Origin: Lolium rigidum
Taxonomy: Eukaryota > Streptophyta > Magnoliopsida > Poales > Poaceae
Length of the DNA: 64,000 nt
Direction of reading: 5' to 3'
Assembly: GCF_022539505.1 (NCBI RefSeq)
Contig: NC_061512.1
Coordinates: 153,991,962 to 154,055,961, forward strand
Below are positions 11,263 to 23,885 of this stretch, piece by piece (within the stretch, counting starts at the first letter, position 1; every line of letters starts with the position of its first letter). The notes under the pieces are model-generated. The model saw nothing but the letters and a program-made list of their open reading frames with translations. It did no database searches and had not been told where the DNA came from. Made by a program: the position numbers and the translations under genes.

Positions 11263-13763
11263 TGTTGGCTCCTTCCCGCGTCTTATACTTGAGGAATCTC
11301 TGCTTCGCACCGTAAGTTGAAAAGCTAGGAGAGCATCGTAGGTGCGTGAAGTGTGTTTGAATACCTCAATAACTTCCTTCGTGTCGACAGCAAAAGCATC
11401 TGTTAGCTGCTCCAAAGTTTTGTTTTGGTCGACCTTGGGAAAAATCATCGTGTGCATCCTCCGCATGACTCCTTTATTCTTCTGGAGAAGAGCTTGAATA
11501 AGTTTGTGAGATTCAAGGGTCAATGACAAAGTTTTGACAGGGGAGTTATCCGGGAGCTTCTCTAAGGCATCAGCAGGGATGTCGGCAACTTCTGCAAAGA
11601 ACGAAAAGGAAAATTTTGTTAAGTTACAATTGAGTCAAGAAAGAAAAAATTAAAAAAGAGGCTGAGCCGATAAGAATTACTGCGCAGGACCAAAATGGTT
11701 GGCGAAGAAGATTGTCCTTTTCATTCTTTTGAGCTTCGGCATTGGCCTTCGAAGCTTCTTCATCTTTCAGTTTCTTCTTCAGTTGCTCAAGCTCTCCCTT
11801 CAAAGAATCAGCGTTCTGACGAGCTTCGGCAGCCATTTTGATTACATTATCAAGCTTTGAGGAAGTTGAATCAATTTCCCCCTGAAGCCGAACCTTGTCA
11901 GCTTCGAGTGAGGTGAATTGAGTGGCGAAGGACTCCAGAGAAGAAATGACTGGTCGAATATCCTGAAGAAACGAATATGAGTAGTTATTAATAGCAATGG
12001 GATCCTTTCAAGAAGTTAATAAAAACTCAGAAACTGTCAAAAGCAGGCGTGATATTAAGAAAGCTTACAGGCTTTTCAGGAAGGGGAGATGTTGTGAGGG
12101 AGGCAGCCGAAGGAATCTCCTTCCCCTTAGAAAGGGAAGAAGTTGTCGAAACCTAAGCAGCAGGAGTTGATGCGGGAGCCGAGGCTTCAGAAGCTGCCAA
12201 AGCTTGCTTGCTAGAAATTGTCTTGGATTTCTTCAGAGGAGGCTCTATGAAGCCCTCATCACTGTAAGCGTGTGAACCGGGCAAAATGAGAACTCAATAC
12301 AAGATAAAATCTTGAAGTTCGAAGCGGGGGGAAGCACTCGCAGTTCAAACAGATCATCCTCATCGGCAAACCCGCCAGACGACCTCTTTGAGGGCAGCAC
12401 ATTCGCCTTCTCCGCAGCTGCATCAACAAAGGCAGCACGATCAGCATCATCATCAGGGATCGACTCCGCTGTATCACTTGTATCATCAACAAGGGATTTA
12501 GGATCTATGGAAAAAGCTTCGAGATTCATCGGGTCATTGTCTTCATTTTCTGGATCTATATTTTCTTCGGTGCGGGATTCTACATGAATGGAAGGATTTC
12601 TTTCTTCAGGGTTGTCATCCGACATATCGTGAAAATGTTCGGGAGCTATCAGGATCTGTCGAAAGAATGAAGTAGGAATAATGAAAAATATAAGTTTGGA
12701 AGCAATAAGTTAATACAAACACAAAGGGGAAATTACCTCGTTCGGCGGGTGGTCACCATCGAAAGGCAATTGAAGAGATAGAAGCGGAATCGAGTCTTCT
12801 TGACTAAAATGAGTCAAGCGCCTAACTTCATCAAGCAGTTCTTTCTCGGATAGTTCGGCAACGTTCACTCTAGTCTCGTCCTTGGGGCCTGAATACAACC
12901 ACATCGGGTGGGCCCTAGACATAATTGGTTGGACTCGACGTTTCCAGAAAACGGCGGCTATCTCGGTACCTATCATGGTTTGGCCATCGGATTCTTTGAT
13001 TCGAAGAACTCTCCCAAATAATTTGTCGATTGTTGGTTTTTCTTCGGGTAAAAGAATATTCCTCCAAGATCTCCTGGGCACGGCCTCGAGGACATCGGTA
13101 AATCGTGGTAGTTGCATGTCGGATGTTGATGAATCTTTGATATAGAACCACTTCAACCTCCAACCTTGGACAGATTCCCTCATTGGAAAATTGAAGTAAT
13201 TAACCTCTTTATGGTCAACGAATCCAACTCCGCCGGTGCGAAGGACTCGCTACTACAGTTGTATCTCTTTACGAAGAAGATCTTCTTCCATAAACCGAAA
13301 TGAGGTTCGATGCCCAGGAAAGCCTCACATAAGGTGATTAAGATAGCCAGATGGAGGATCAAATTGGGGGTTAATTGCCACAGTTGGATCTCGTACACAC
13401 GAAGGAGGCGTCGGAGGAATTCATGAGCAGGAAGGGAAAGACCGCGATAAAGGAAAGACAAGAACATCACAGTAAAACCAGCGGGGGGATTGGGGCATGA
13501 AGCCGCACCTGGGAGAATGACGTTCCCCTCGTCGGATGAAATTATACCAAGGCTCCGAGCCTTCTTCTCGTCACGCTTGGTGGTTGTGGAAGCTGCCAAT
13601 CACCAGGCGCAGGACCAGCCATGGAGCTCTCCGGCGCAGGCGGCGCAGGAGCTAGGGCGGAGGCATCCGAAGCACCCTTCCTCGGTGCGCTTGGCGAAGC
13701 TTTAGTGGCGGCGCCGCTAGTCGTGGAGCTGGCGGCTAGAGTGAGATTCCTCTTCTTCACCAT
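11263..13763 (-). pseudogene. Antisense ORF of element G, plant 'putative gypsy-type transposon' family
   Basis: The start codon is at 13763. The first part is Ala/Pro/Ser-rich, followed at 13599-13180 by the typical core of this family: the PAHEFLRRLLRVYEIQL and NLILHLAILITLCEAFLG segments, then HFGLWKKIFFVKR. 13183-12710 continues the core (WFYIKD, then SWRNILLPEEKPTIDKLFGR). A GTAATT donor near 12737 and a CAG acceptor near 12658 indicate an intron. An acidic exon (12625-12245) follows, then a coiled-coil-like Lys/Glu stretch (11836-11700) and a last exon (11529-11263). Frameshifts near 13600 and 13190 break it. Function of the family is unknown. In Tat-type Gypsy elements such genes lie antisense between pol and the 3' LTR, which fits G's plus-strand LTR at 52065. 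Confidence 0.7.
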
Positions 13764-14096
13764 CGTGAGAGAGATCTGAAGAAGGTTTAAAGAACGGCGG
13801 CGGCGGCGCAGCAGTTGTGAGTAAGGAGGATGAGCGAGGAAGAAGGGATGCGATAAGAGAGGGTGAAAAGGGTAAATTCTACCCTCTGCGGTTATAAACT
13901 AAAGGAAGTTTGAGATTAGACGACCACATGTCGTTGTTTCTAATTTATTAAAGGATCTTTTTCGTTGCTGTGCGTGGAAATCGAGGAAACGTCTTGGTAA
14001 CTGCACAAATACTGGTCATTCCCCAAACTAAACTGCGCAAAAGTAGGGCGGGCCCGCTAGGTCACGTCCTGTCAGTCAGATTGCAACAGTAATTAC
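13764..14096 (-). promoter_or_regulatory. Upstream region of the antisense ORF with a TATA-like box
   Basis: The 5' leader is GCC/GAG-rich, and on the minus strand AGTTTATAAC (window 13890-13899) lies about 130 bp before the start codon, a plausible promoter distance. No ORF is seen here. The region ends at the target duplication of element B. Confidence 0.4.
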
Positions 14097-14101
14097 GTCA
14101 T

Positions 14102-14652
14102 TGATACGTCTCAAACGTATCTATAATTTCTTATGTTGCATGCTACTTTTATGATGATACTCATATGTTTTATACGCACTTTATGTCATTATTATGCATG
14201 TTCCGACACTAACCTATTGACAAGATGCCGAAGAGCCAGTTGCTGTTTTCTGTTGTTTTTGGTTTTAGAAATCCTACAAAGGAAATATTCTCGGAATTGG
14301 ACGAAATCAACGCTCAGGGTCTTATTTTTCCACGAAGCTTCCAAAAGACCGGAGGGGATACGAAGTGGGGCCACGAGGGCCCGTACCCATAGGCCGGCGC
14401 GGCCAGGGAGGGGCCCGCGCCGCCCTTTGGTGTGGGTCCCTCGCGCCGCCTCCAACCCTACCCTTCCGCCTACTTAAAGCCTTCGTCGCGAAAACCCCAG
14501 TACCGAGAGCCACGATACGAGAAAACATACTGAGACGCCGCCGCCGCCAATCCCATCTCGGGGGATTCAGGAGATCGCCTCCGGCACCCTGCCGGAGAGG
14601 GGAATCATCTCCCGGAGGACTCTTCATCACCATCATCGCCTCCGGATTGATG
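14102..14652 (+). repeat. 5' LTR of element B, first segment
   Basis: Starts TGATACGTCTCAAACG and matches 49727-50277 of the 3' LTR almost base for base. It contains the GC-rich palindromic module (about 14390-14430) and a TATA-like CTACTTAAAGCC near 14469-14480. The last five bases, TGATG (14648-14652), are the target duplication of element C. Confidence 0.92.
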
Positions 14653-17600
14653 TGTGGTGACCCTGCATACCACTGCATGTTGTAGTATGCCAGTCGTTGA
14701 TATAACATTCACGAAGTACCATTCCGCAAATATTACATCCCTCAGAGTAGTACAACAGAACATAGCAAGGTCCATAACTCATTCACATAATATTACAATT
14801 AACATACACACGTCGTCTTGGAGCTCCTCTTGGGTCCTAAGAGGAATACTCCTGGGTTCGAGGTGAACCCAACTTAACTTACAATACCGAGTTTCATTAA
14901 ACTAAACATTTATTTCCCCGAGCAGCTAAATGATAGAGTTCGGGCTGCTCGGTTACTACTACTACTCAACAGATATCTTTAGGCTTGTTCTCCTCCGGAA
15001 GCCTCCCCGGATCCGTAGACGATGATGTAGTCTACGCCTTCAACACCTCCTGAGAGGTCTGGTTCCTCGTAGCCGATGATCTCGGCTCCATCATTGTTGT
15101 CGTAGTCCTCCTCCAGATGATTCAGACAATCTAAGCAGGGGATTTAAGAGTGGTATGAGTACGAGCGTACTCAACAAGTTCATTATAGATAAGAGGTGTT
15201 TAATGCACTAGCTACGATATTAGACCAGAAAGTCTAATATCAATGCAAGTTTTGATAAACATTTCTTCAAGAGATTGCTTTTATTTTAAAGAGCTATGTC
15301 CGTCAGCCTTCACCGGTTTACTAGAACTTCATGGAGCTCCTTTCCGGCCGCGTTCGCAGTTCCTCAATCCCGGAACGAGGAGTGACGAGTCACGTTCTTA
15401 CACTCTGCAGAGGTGTGTTGCTTTACCCATACGAGATCTTAACCTTGGTGCCAACCGGGCAGCTTTCCCGTCCACACTTCCTTCGGTGTGAGGCCCGGTA
15501 TAAGGTCTAGCCAATCATGTTCCTCCGCTACCTCGATCACCCACCCTTTGTTGCAAGCCCCGACCCTGGGTCCTCGTCGGTCCCATTATTCCCGTAATTT
15601 CAGGGTGGACCCCGACCACGACGACGGTCCGGGATCGAACCAAACTCCTTCGTCGGTAGCCGCAACCCATCATAGACCGCAATACCGTGGGGACTTAGAA
15701 TGGGTTCCCCACCCACAAGTTGTTCCGCAAGCCGCAACCGCTACGGTATGCACAGCATAACCGTGGGGACTTAGAATGGGTTCCCCACCCACAAGTTGCT
15801 CCGCAAGATACAACCGCTACGGTAAACGCATCCGTTGATGAACGAGAGGTGGAAACACTTTTGACTACTCCGTCCCACTCCGGATCTTATGGTTAACACG
15901 GATATTACGGCACAAGAATCACTGGTGACATTTGTTGTTTAATCCTAGATGGATATAAACCCGTGCAATGGAACCTCCACCATATCAACACAATCCATGG
16001 TTCCATTGCCCACCACATAGTCATATTCATAGTTATGAAAGTAGTGGTTTTGGTTTTTTATGCAATAGTGATAACCATAGTACTTTGCAAGTAATTTGAT
16101 AGAAATACTCAAATGCCATGAGCAAGTGATGAACTTGCCTGAACACTGCAAAGTGCTACAGTTGGAGGGTATGGACTGACCCTTGTCCTCTTGTTCTGAA
16201 AAATAGCATCATTGTCCGATAAGGGCAATGGTTAAAGAAGCAATTATGCATGATTCCAATTTTTAGGGTTTGTCCCCCCCTTCCGATGTCGTTATTATTT
16301 CATGTAAGAGGTTAATACTAAGAATAATTTGGGAATACTTGTTTAAAAGTAATATGCAACCTTGAAATGTTGTCAAGGTGTTTTTAAAATCCAAATTCAT
16401 TATTGGACTTATTTTCATTATTGAAAATTAGGTGTGTGCTTTAAATGATTATTTAAATCCTCAAAATAGGACTTATTCTTAATTGTCTTCAAAAATTCTC
16501 TTTGATATTTTATTTAAATAGAGAATTTTATGCTGATCCTTTTTCATATTTTTAATTTATTTTTAAGAGCTTTTATCAATTTTCTATTGAATTTTAAAAT
16601 TTCATGTTTTCATTGAATTATGAAATACCTAAAATACCCTTGGGCCCCACCTCGTCGGGTGGCCCAAAGGGTTGAGTCAAACCCGAGCCGCCCCAACCGG
16701 CTCGGTCGGACTCAGACGCGCTCCCCTCTCCTCGCACGCGAAACCCTAATCTCTCTCTCTCGCTCTGGCGACCAGAGTCGCCTCCGCCGTCGCCGATTTA
16801 ATCCCGCCGCCCCAGGCCGTCGCTGGCGACGATGTGCTGCTGATCTGGGTCGCTCGTTCGACGGCGAACCGGATGGTCCGCGCCGATCCGTCGCGGGTGT
16901 CGCCGTTCGCTCGCCATCGTCGCTCCAGGTGCGCCAAATCGTTGGCGTCCGCCGCCGCCGCGCGTTGGAGAGACCGTGGTCCTTCCTCCGGGCGCCTCCC
17001 CCGCGCGTGGTGCAGCGCTAGGTGCGGTGGTGCTCGTGGTGCCACCATGGCTTGGCTTGGCCTGGCGCCGCCGCGCTCCGGCGTGTGCCGCCGTGGCCGC
17101 CATGGCTACGACCGTCTGCTCTACCCCGGTAAGTGCACCACCCCTCTTCTTCTATGTGTTCTGCTTCTTCTCCTCCTTCTCCTCTTCGCCTAACCTGGTC
17201 ACTGGCCTGCCTCTACTCATAGAGGCGCGGCCATGCCGTGATGCTCGCCGCTCGCTTTACTTATGTTGCCGTGTCTCGTCGTGCTATGGTGCTGCCGCTA
17301 TCTACTCGTGCTTGTGATTGCTAGCTGTGCTCGCTATCATGGCCATTGCTTATGGATCCGTGCTTGTGCTTGTGTTGCTCGCTTCCTCGTACCCTGTTCT
17401 TGATGCTATTTCAGCTAGATCATCAAGTGTATTCAATTACTTGCCCTGGCTTGATTGATGTGTGTGATCCTTGCAAATTTGCAAGAACCAATGCTAACTG
17501 TGTAGTGCTCTTGGGGTTTCTTCACTGTAAAGCTCTGTGTGGCTTGTGTATTGGCTAATTAACTCCACATCTTGTTGGTGTTCTACTGGATACAATTGTA

Positions 17601-18967
17601 AAACATGTATTTTCTTATATGTGATGCAATTATTCATGATCTGTGGTCGTTTAACTCATATGATCTATGGTTGGTGCTAGGCTTGGCTCCAGCATGCTCT
17701 TTCAAGCCCTGATGATCTTATGATCATCAGTTGCTTGATGAATGGCTGCTGTTTCATGCTTGTGTCTAGCTAGTGCTCTCCTTGTGTCTGTGTAACATAC
17801 TAGCTTGTGCTGGTACACATTTGTGTTTGCTCAAGCCACTGCTACTGTCTGCAATGATCCATTGGATCATCTGCAAGGCCTGGTGTATGGTTTACTTTTC
17901 TGTTTCATTTATCTGTGTAGTTTTGGTTCATTAAATAGATAAATGATGTGAACTGCTTTGCAGTGATGATCAAATAAGTGAACTTAGTAGAGCTAGAGGG
18001 ATGCCAATAATTTATTGGGGACCCTAGCTTTATTTGAACCCTTCTGGGTAATGATATATATGCTGGCTTGGTGGTTTGATTGCTTAAGTGGTAGAGGTGG
18101 CCTCAACAGCCATTCCTGGCTGTTCAGGAAGCTCCCACACTTGTTGCCTTGAGTTGTATGGACAACTGCTCTCTGGCCTGACCATATTTGGTTGCCAGAT
18201 GCTTTTAATGTTGACAAACATAGATATACACCTAATGGTCTATCTGTCTGATGGTTTAGCTGGCTATAGGTTGTCAAGTGAACTTGTGTAGCTAGCTAGG
18301 GATTAAATCCATGTTGGATTTCTCTGATTGTGTCCCTGTGTGGACACAATCAGTGTTCCCTGGATAATCTGCTGCTGGCTGTTTCTATGTTTGCTTGTAC
18401 CAAATGGCTAGATAGCCATATGATGACACAAACAGGGCTTCCTACCCTTTTGGTGTGCTTGAGATCATGCTCGTGTAATTTATTGAACAAAACCATCTCG
18501 GTTTGTTCATGATGATGTGTATACCTCACTCCAGCTCCTAGAAATTTTGGTGTTGGTGTAGAGGTTTTGCTTCGGTGGTCTTTTGCTTGCCCTGCTCCTC
18601 CTAGCAAGCTTGAGGTCTTGGTTTAATTTCCGGTGATTGTAAATAGATGAAACAGCTCTAGGCTGTTCATCCGTTCTTGGTGTTCTTGGCTGTTCTTGAT
18701 ACCCGGTGACTTACCCTGCTGCTTGGTCGATGAATGAGCTAGGGTTTGTGGTGGAAAAGTTTTTATATGGTTGGCTCTTGTTCCCCTGGTCGACAGCTCC
18801 ACCTTTCCCTTTGGGTGACTCACTCTGTATGTGTGCTGCATGCACACAGCCTTGTGAGCAGGCTGTGTGTGTGTGTCTACCAGATACTTTGCACTTGGGA
18901 CATTGAGAGGATCAGCTCGGCAGAGTTGAGCATATCTTCTCAATTTCTCATTTTTTTGCTAACCTGC
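14653..18967 (-). repeat. 3' LTR of C, segment 1
   Basis: Starts in the window with TGTGGTGACCC, which is the U5 end read backwards. It is an inverted repeat of 39123-43429 along its whole length, with scattered substitutions and small indels. CCTGC (18963-18967) is the target duplication of element D. Confidence 0.9.
15675..15830. repeat. Tandem duplication (~75 bp, two copies) in C's LTR
   Basis: Two adjacent copies contain CCGTGGGGACTTAGAATGGG and CCCACCCACAAGTTG and end in CAACCGCTACGGTA. The same pair exists in inverted orientation at about 42235-42400, so the duplication predates the composite. Confidence 0.75.
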
Positions 18968-20360
18968 TGATACGTCCAAAACGTATCTACTTTCCCGAAC
19001 ACTTTTGCTATTGTTTGGCCTCTAATTTGTGTATTTTGGATGCAACTAACACGGACTAACGCTGTTTTCAGCAGAACTGCTCTGGTGTCTCGTTTTTGTG
19101 CAGAAATCCAACTTTCGGGAAAAACCTCGGAATTTATGCAGAAGGCCCTATTTTCCCAGGAAACTAACGGAGCCAGAAGGGCAATTGAAGTGGAGGCCCG
19201 AGGGCCCCACACCACCTGGCGGCGCGGCCCAGGGGGCCCGCGCGGCCATGTGGTGTGGCCCCCTCGGCCGGCCTCCGACGCCCTCCTTCGGACTACTTAT
19301 TCGCCTCGACCTAAAAACGCCAGGGGAGAAGTCGAAGTCGCCGAAACCCTCCGAACGCCGCCACATCGCGAAACTCCGTCGCGGGAGCCGAAGTCTCCGT
19401 TCGGCACTCCGCCGGGACGGGGAATTGGAGGAGATCATCACCGCCATCACCGCCAACGCCTCTCCATCAACCAGCAATGTTTCCCCCATCCATGTGTGAG
19501 TAATTCCCCCGCTGTAGGCCGAAGGGGATGGTAGGGATTGGATGAGATTGGTCATGTAATAGCATAAGATTGTTAGGGCATAGTGCCTAGTGTCCGTAGA
19601 TGGTACTTTTATGATATTGTTGCAACTTGTTATGCTTAATGCTTGTCACTAGGGCCCGAGTGCCATGATCTCAGATCTGAACATGTTATTATTTCATCAT
19701 GATATTCATTGTTTATGGTCTTACCTGCAAGTTGTATACACATGTCGCTCGTCCGGAACCAATGGCCCCGAAGTGACGAAATCGGGACAACCGGAGGGAA
19801 TGGTAGTGATGTGAGGATCACATGTGTTCACGGAGTGTTAATGCTTTGCTCCGGTACTCTATTAAAAGGAGTACCTTAATATCCGAGTAGTTTCCCTTGA
19901 GGCCCGGCTGCCACCGGCTGGTAGGACAAAAGATGTTGTGCAAGTTTCTCATTGCGAGCACGTACGACTATAATTGGAACACATGCCTATTGATTGATTA
20001 GTACTTGGACACCGTTTTATTATTATCCGCAAATGCCCTGCTATGATTGTTACATGAGTTTCTCTCATCCATGCAACGCCCGTCATCCGTCCCCGTGCCT
20101 ACAGTATTTTAATCCTGCTGTTTACTAAAATCACTACTGCTGTCTTTGTTACTCTGCTGCGTTATTTCACTACTGCTATTGCTATAAAACCGTTACTACT
20201 GATAAACTCTTGCGAGCAAGTCTGTTTCCAGTGCAACTGAATTGACAACTCCGTTGTTAAGGCTTCCAAGTGTTCTTTGTCTCCCCTTGTGTCGAATCAA
20301 TAAATTGGGTAATACTTCCCTCGAAGACTCGTTGCGATCCCCTATACTTGTGGGTCATCA
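18968..20360 (+). repeat. 5' LTR of element D
   Basis: Starts TGATACGTCCAAAACG and ends CTTGTGGGTCATCA (1393 bp). The GC-rich palindromic module is at about 19215-19260. Differences from the 3' LTR are few, and several are one-base losses where CAG in one copy is CG in the other (for example 19342 and 19352 against 27719-27740). Confidence 0.93.
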
Positions 20361-20371
20361 AGACTATTTTC

Positions 20372-20389
20372 CGGCGCCGTTGCCGGGGA
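20372..20389 (+). other. Primer binding site of element D
   Basis: CGGCGCCGTTGCCGGGGA starts 11 bases after the LTR. It pairs with the 3' end of plant tRNA-Asp apart from the first base (C instead of T). Confidence 0.75.
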
Positions 20390-20447
20390 GCATAGCTTTA
20401 TTTGGAAGTTCACTTGGATTAATATTGTTCGCTGCAAATTCTCCATC

Positions 20448-23103
20448 ATGGGTAAACCTCGCGATACTAAGATCGCCATATTACCATCCACTACAAGAAA
20501 AGGTACAATTCGAGTACCTCCGCTACACTTGATTCACCATCCGTGATTGATAAACTTGTTTCACCGCCACATGCTTCGCATGCGGGTACATCTGCTGAAT
20601 CTGAACACTCTCATAATATTGATAATGTTTCTGCTGTGCTTGATGATAGTGGTTCATTGGGATCTTTTCTAGATGCTACAATTGCTAAATCTAGACAAAT
20701 TGAAAATACTGAAACTCCTAATGCTACTACACCTGTTAGTTCACCTGAACTTGAATACTCTAGTGATGATCTTGAGGAAGATTATGTGGAGCTTGATGAT
20801 GATTTTATTGAAAAATGCAATGCTACTACCGATGCAAGAAAAATTAAAAAGTTGCTTGCGGAACACACTCGTTAGATATAAACTCGTCTCCCGATCCTAA
20901 ATTTGCCACATCTCCTATAAACATTAGGGATAAAGATTATGATTTTTCTCTTGATCTATCTCATATAGCTATTGTTGAGAAAACACCTTTTTGTGGTACT
21001 GAAAAAGAAAGTGCTCGTTGAACACATGACTGAGTTATCTACTTTGAGTAGCTTGTTTTCTGATGATGTTAAGAAGCGTACTTACTTTGTTGCTAAAATA
21101 TTTCCATTCTCATTGAAGGATGACGCTAAAACTTGGTATAATAATTTGCCACCTAATTCTATTAAAAGTCCGAAAGAATTGCTTGATGTTTTCTTCCGCA
21201 AATACTTTCCTGCTAGTGCTCAACATGCTGCTTTGCAGAGAGTTTATAATTTTGATCAGGGAGATGAGGAGAAATTGCTTGAGGCTTGGGCGAGATTTTG
21301 CTCTCTTATTAGAGCTTTGCCTGACCATGATTTAGAAAAGCATGATTTACTTGATATATTTTATAGTGGACTAACCATTGAGTCTAGGGCATACCTGGAT
21401 AGTTGTGCTGGTTGTGTTTTCGGAAAAGAACTCCGGACGACGCCGAAGAATTATTGGCTAAAATAGGCCGGAATTATGATGATTGGAATACGCCCGAACC
21501 AACTCCAACGCCAATAGTGAAGAAGAGGGGTTTAATTAAATTGAATGATGAAGATATGAGGGAAGCCAAGAAGTCTCTCAAGGAGAAAGGTATTAAATCT
21601 GAAGATGTGAAGAATCTACCTCCTATAGAAGATATATGTGAGATAATTCCCCTTCATCCATGATTGAGGTAAATTCCCTTCAACGCTTTACTAGGGAAGA
21701 TATTCCGTATTCAAAACCTCCTGCGCAATGCTTAGATGAGTTTGATAATTATATTGTTAAGCAAGAAAATTTTAATATGAGAGTAGAGAATCATCTAATG
21801 GAAAATTCTCAAGCTATTAGTCAATTGCATGATATTGTGGAGAGAACCTCCAATGATGTTAAGATGCTTGTTAAACATTTTCATATGATTCAAACTCAAA
21901 TTGATCAACTCACTAAAGTGCAAAATGACTTGTTAGGAAATAATGCTAAAGAAAAACATGCTTATGAAGTAACAACTAGAGGTGGTGTCTCTACCCAGGA
22001 TCCTCTATATCCCGAAGGGCATCCCAAAAGAATTGAACAAGATTCTCAACGCATTGAACCTAGAGCTCATTCTAGGAAAAAGAAGAAGAAACATAAAAAT
22101 GTTGTAGAATCCTCCGAACCTGTTAATGATCCTAATAGTATTTCTATTTCGATGCTGAAACCGAAAGTGGTAATGAACATGATAATAGTGAAGATAATGA
22201 TAAGAATGATACTCCCGATAAAGAAGAGGTTGAAGAAGAACCTGAAAAGCATGCTAAAAATAAAAAGTATACTAAAGAAGATTTTATTGCTGAGAAACAT
22301 GGTAATGAAAGAGAACCTTGGGTGCAAAAGCCAATGCCTTTTCCTGCTAAGAAACTAAAATCAAAGGAAGAAGAACACTATAATAAATTCTGTGATTGGA
22401 TGAAACCTTTATTCTTGCAAATCCCTTTAATTGATGCTATTAAATTGCCTCCTTATTCAAAGTATATGAAAGATATTGTTACTAACAAAAGGAAAATCCC
22501 CAATGAGGAAATTTCCACTATGCTTGCTAATTACTCTTTCAATGGCAAAATTCCAAAGAAGTTGGGCGACCCGGTATACCTACTATTCCTTGTTCTATTA
22601 AGAATAATTATGTTAAAACTGCTCTATGTGACTTGGGAGCCGGTGTTAGTGTTATGCCTTTTTCTCTTTATAAGAGACTTTACTTAGATAAGTTGATACC
22701 TACCGATATATCTTTGCAAATGGCTGATAAATCTACTGCTATTCCTGTTGGTATATGTGAGAATGTCCCTGTTCAAGTTACTACTAACGGCTTGATATTA
22801 ACTGATTTTGTTGTGTTGGAAATGCCTGAAGATGATAATATGTCTATTATTCTTGGGAGACCTTTTCTTAACACCGCAGGGGCTGTTATTGATTGCAATA
22901 AAGGAAAGGTTACTTTCAATGTTGATGATAAGGAACACACCGTCTATTTCCCCAAGAGGATTGAAAAAGCGTGCGGAGTTAATACTATTTCTCATGTGAG
23001 AACTATCAAAGTGGGAACCATCGATTGTCCTATATATGAGCCTAAAGAAGAATATCAAACTCTTGTGATTGGATCCATATCAATACAATTCAAGGTAACA
23101 TGA
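20448..23103 (+). pseudogene. gag-protease of element D, several frameshifts
   Basis: A start codon lies at 20448. The frame carries an acidic N-terminal region (to about 20875), the Gypsy gag capsid domain (about 21010-21400, with a WYNNLPPNSI-type segment) and a Lys-rich charged linker (about 22060-22320). A retroviral-type aspartic protease lies near 22625-22870, with LGAGVSVMP in place of the usual D-[TS]-G-A and IILGRPFLNTAGA toward its end. The reading phase changes near 20525, 20870-20970, 21421, 22150 and 22572. At 21421, 22150 and 22572 the phase change coincides with a CG where CAG or CTG would keep the frame. Without RT the product could only package or process RNA for a partner element. 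Confidence 0.75.
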
Positions 23104-23379
23104 TTGATTTGAGGTTTATTTCTTCATATGCTATGTAAAATTTATTTGGTGGCAAGACTTGATCAACCTTGTTAACAAATACCTTTTATATGCATAGAGG
23201 AGGTAAACAACATCTCTTTCTTTCTCCACTTGCTTTAGTTGCTGTAGCACTTTTAATTTGCAAAGTTTCTTAGTTGATTTGAGATTTCAAAAATTTTCCT
23301 GGCCAGTAATAATAAACTTAATACCCAGAAAATGTGCATTTTTCAAAGTTTTCAAAAATTCGCGAAAATTATACCGTTG

Positions 23380-23882
23380 GTCCTATTTTTCGACGAGGCA
23401 CTGGGAGCACCAGAGGATGACCTGTGGGGCACCAGAGGGCGCCAAACCACCGGCCGGCGCGGCCAAGGAGGTGGCCGCGCCACCATGTGGTGTGGGCCCC
23501 TCCTTGCCCCACTTTGCCATCTCTTCCTCCCGAGCACCTTCTCTCTCCCGAAAAAACTCGTACCAAGTTCATCTCTCTCGCGTTTTTGCTCCGGAGCTCC
23601 AGATTTCTCGATCTCTTTGCTCAGCCCAGATTTCGTCCGAAATTTGGCACATTTGCTCTTCGGTATGTGACTCCTCCACCCATCCAAGTAGAATTTTGTT
23701 TGGTTGAGTATATCTTGAATATTTTGCTGCTGTAGGTAACATGTTTAGTGAGCTTGCATGCTTGTTCTAAGTGGTAGAAACTAGTTTTGATGCATGATTA
23801 GTACTCTAGCAAGTTCCTATGGTAGTTTCCCTCAATTTTATGTCACCAAATCAAATTTTTATATTGGTTGTTGAAATTTCAG
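23380..23882 (+). promoter_or_regulatory. Internal LTR-like promoter module and leader intron of D
   Basis: A GC-rich block with a perfect 9-bp stem (GGCGCGGCC 23456-23464, GGCCGCGCC 23473-23481) and GTGGTGTGGGCCCC resembles the U3/R part of the LTRs in this window. It is followed by a C/T-rich leader, a donor CG/GTATGT (23663) and an acceptor TTGAAATTTCAG ending at 23882, four bases before an ATG. The layout suggests separate transcription of the downstream ORF. 23104-23379 shows nothing recognisable. Confidence 0.5.
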
Positions 23883-23885
23883 AAA

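Noticed and set aside
16620..17317. Long ORFs in the GC-rich part of C's LTR (and 40633-41478).
   Set aside because: Kept only as a gene-like cassette. Protein sequences do not agree between the two LTR copies in one frame and match no family I know.
19040..19555. Long overlapping ORFs on both strands in D's LTR (also at 27476-27945, 4179-4674, 14322-14685 and 49947-50286).
   Set aside because: They fall in the GC-rich LTR module, where stops are rare on all frames; the predicted proteins are Arg/Pro/Gly-rich and differ in frame between LTR copies.
20489..20502. CACTACAAGAAAAG, identical to a CACTA transposon terminus, inside element D.
   Set aside because: It lies within the opening codons of D's gag frame, continuous with the rest of the element, and no second terminus or insertion footprint is visible. 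Probably chance.
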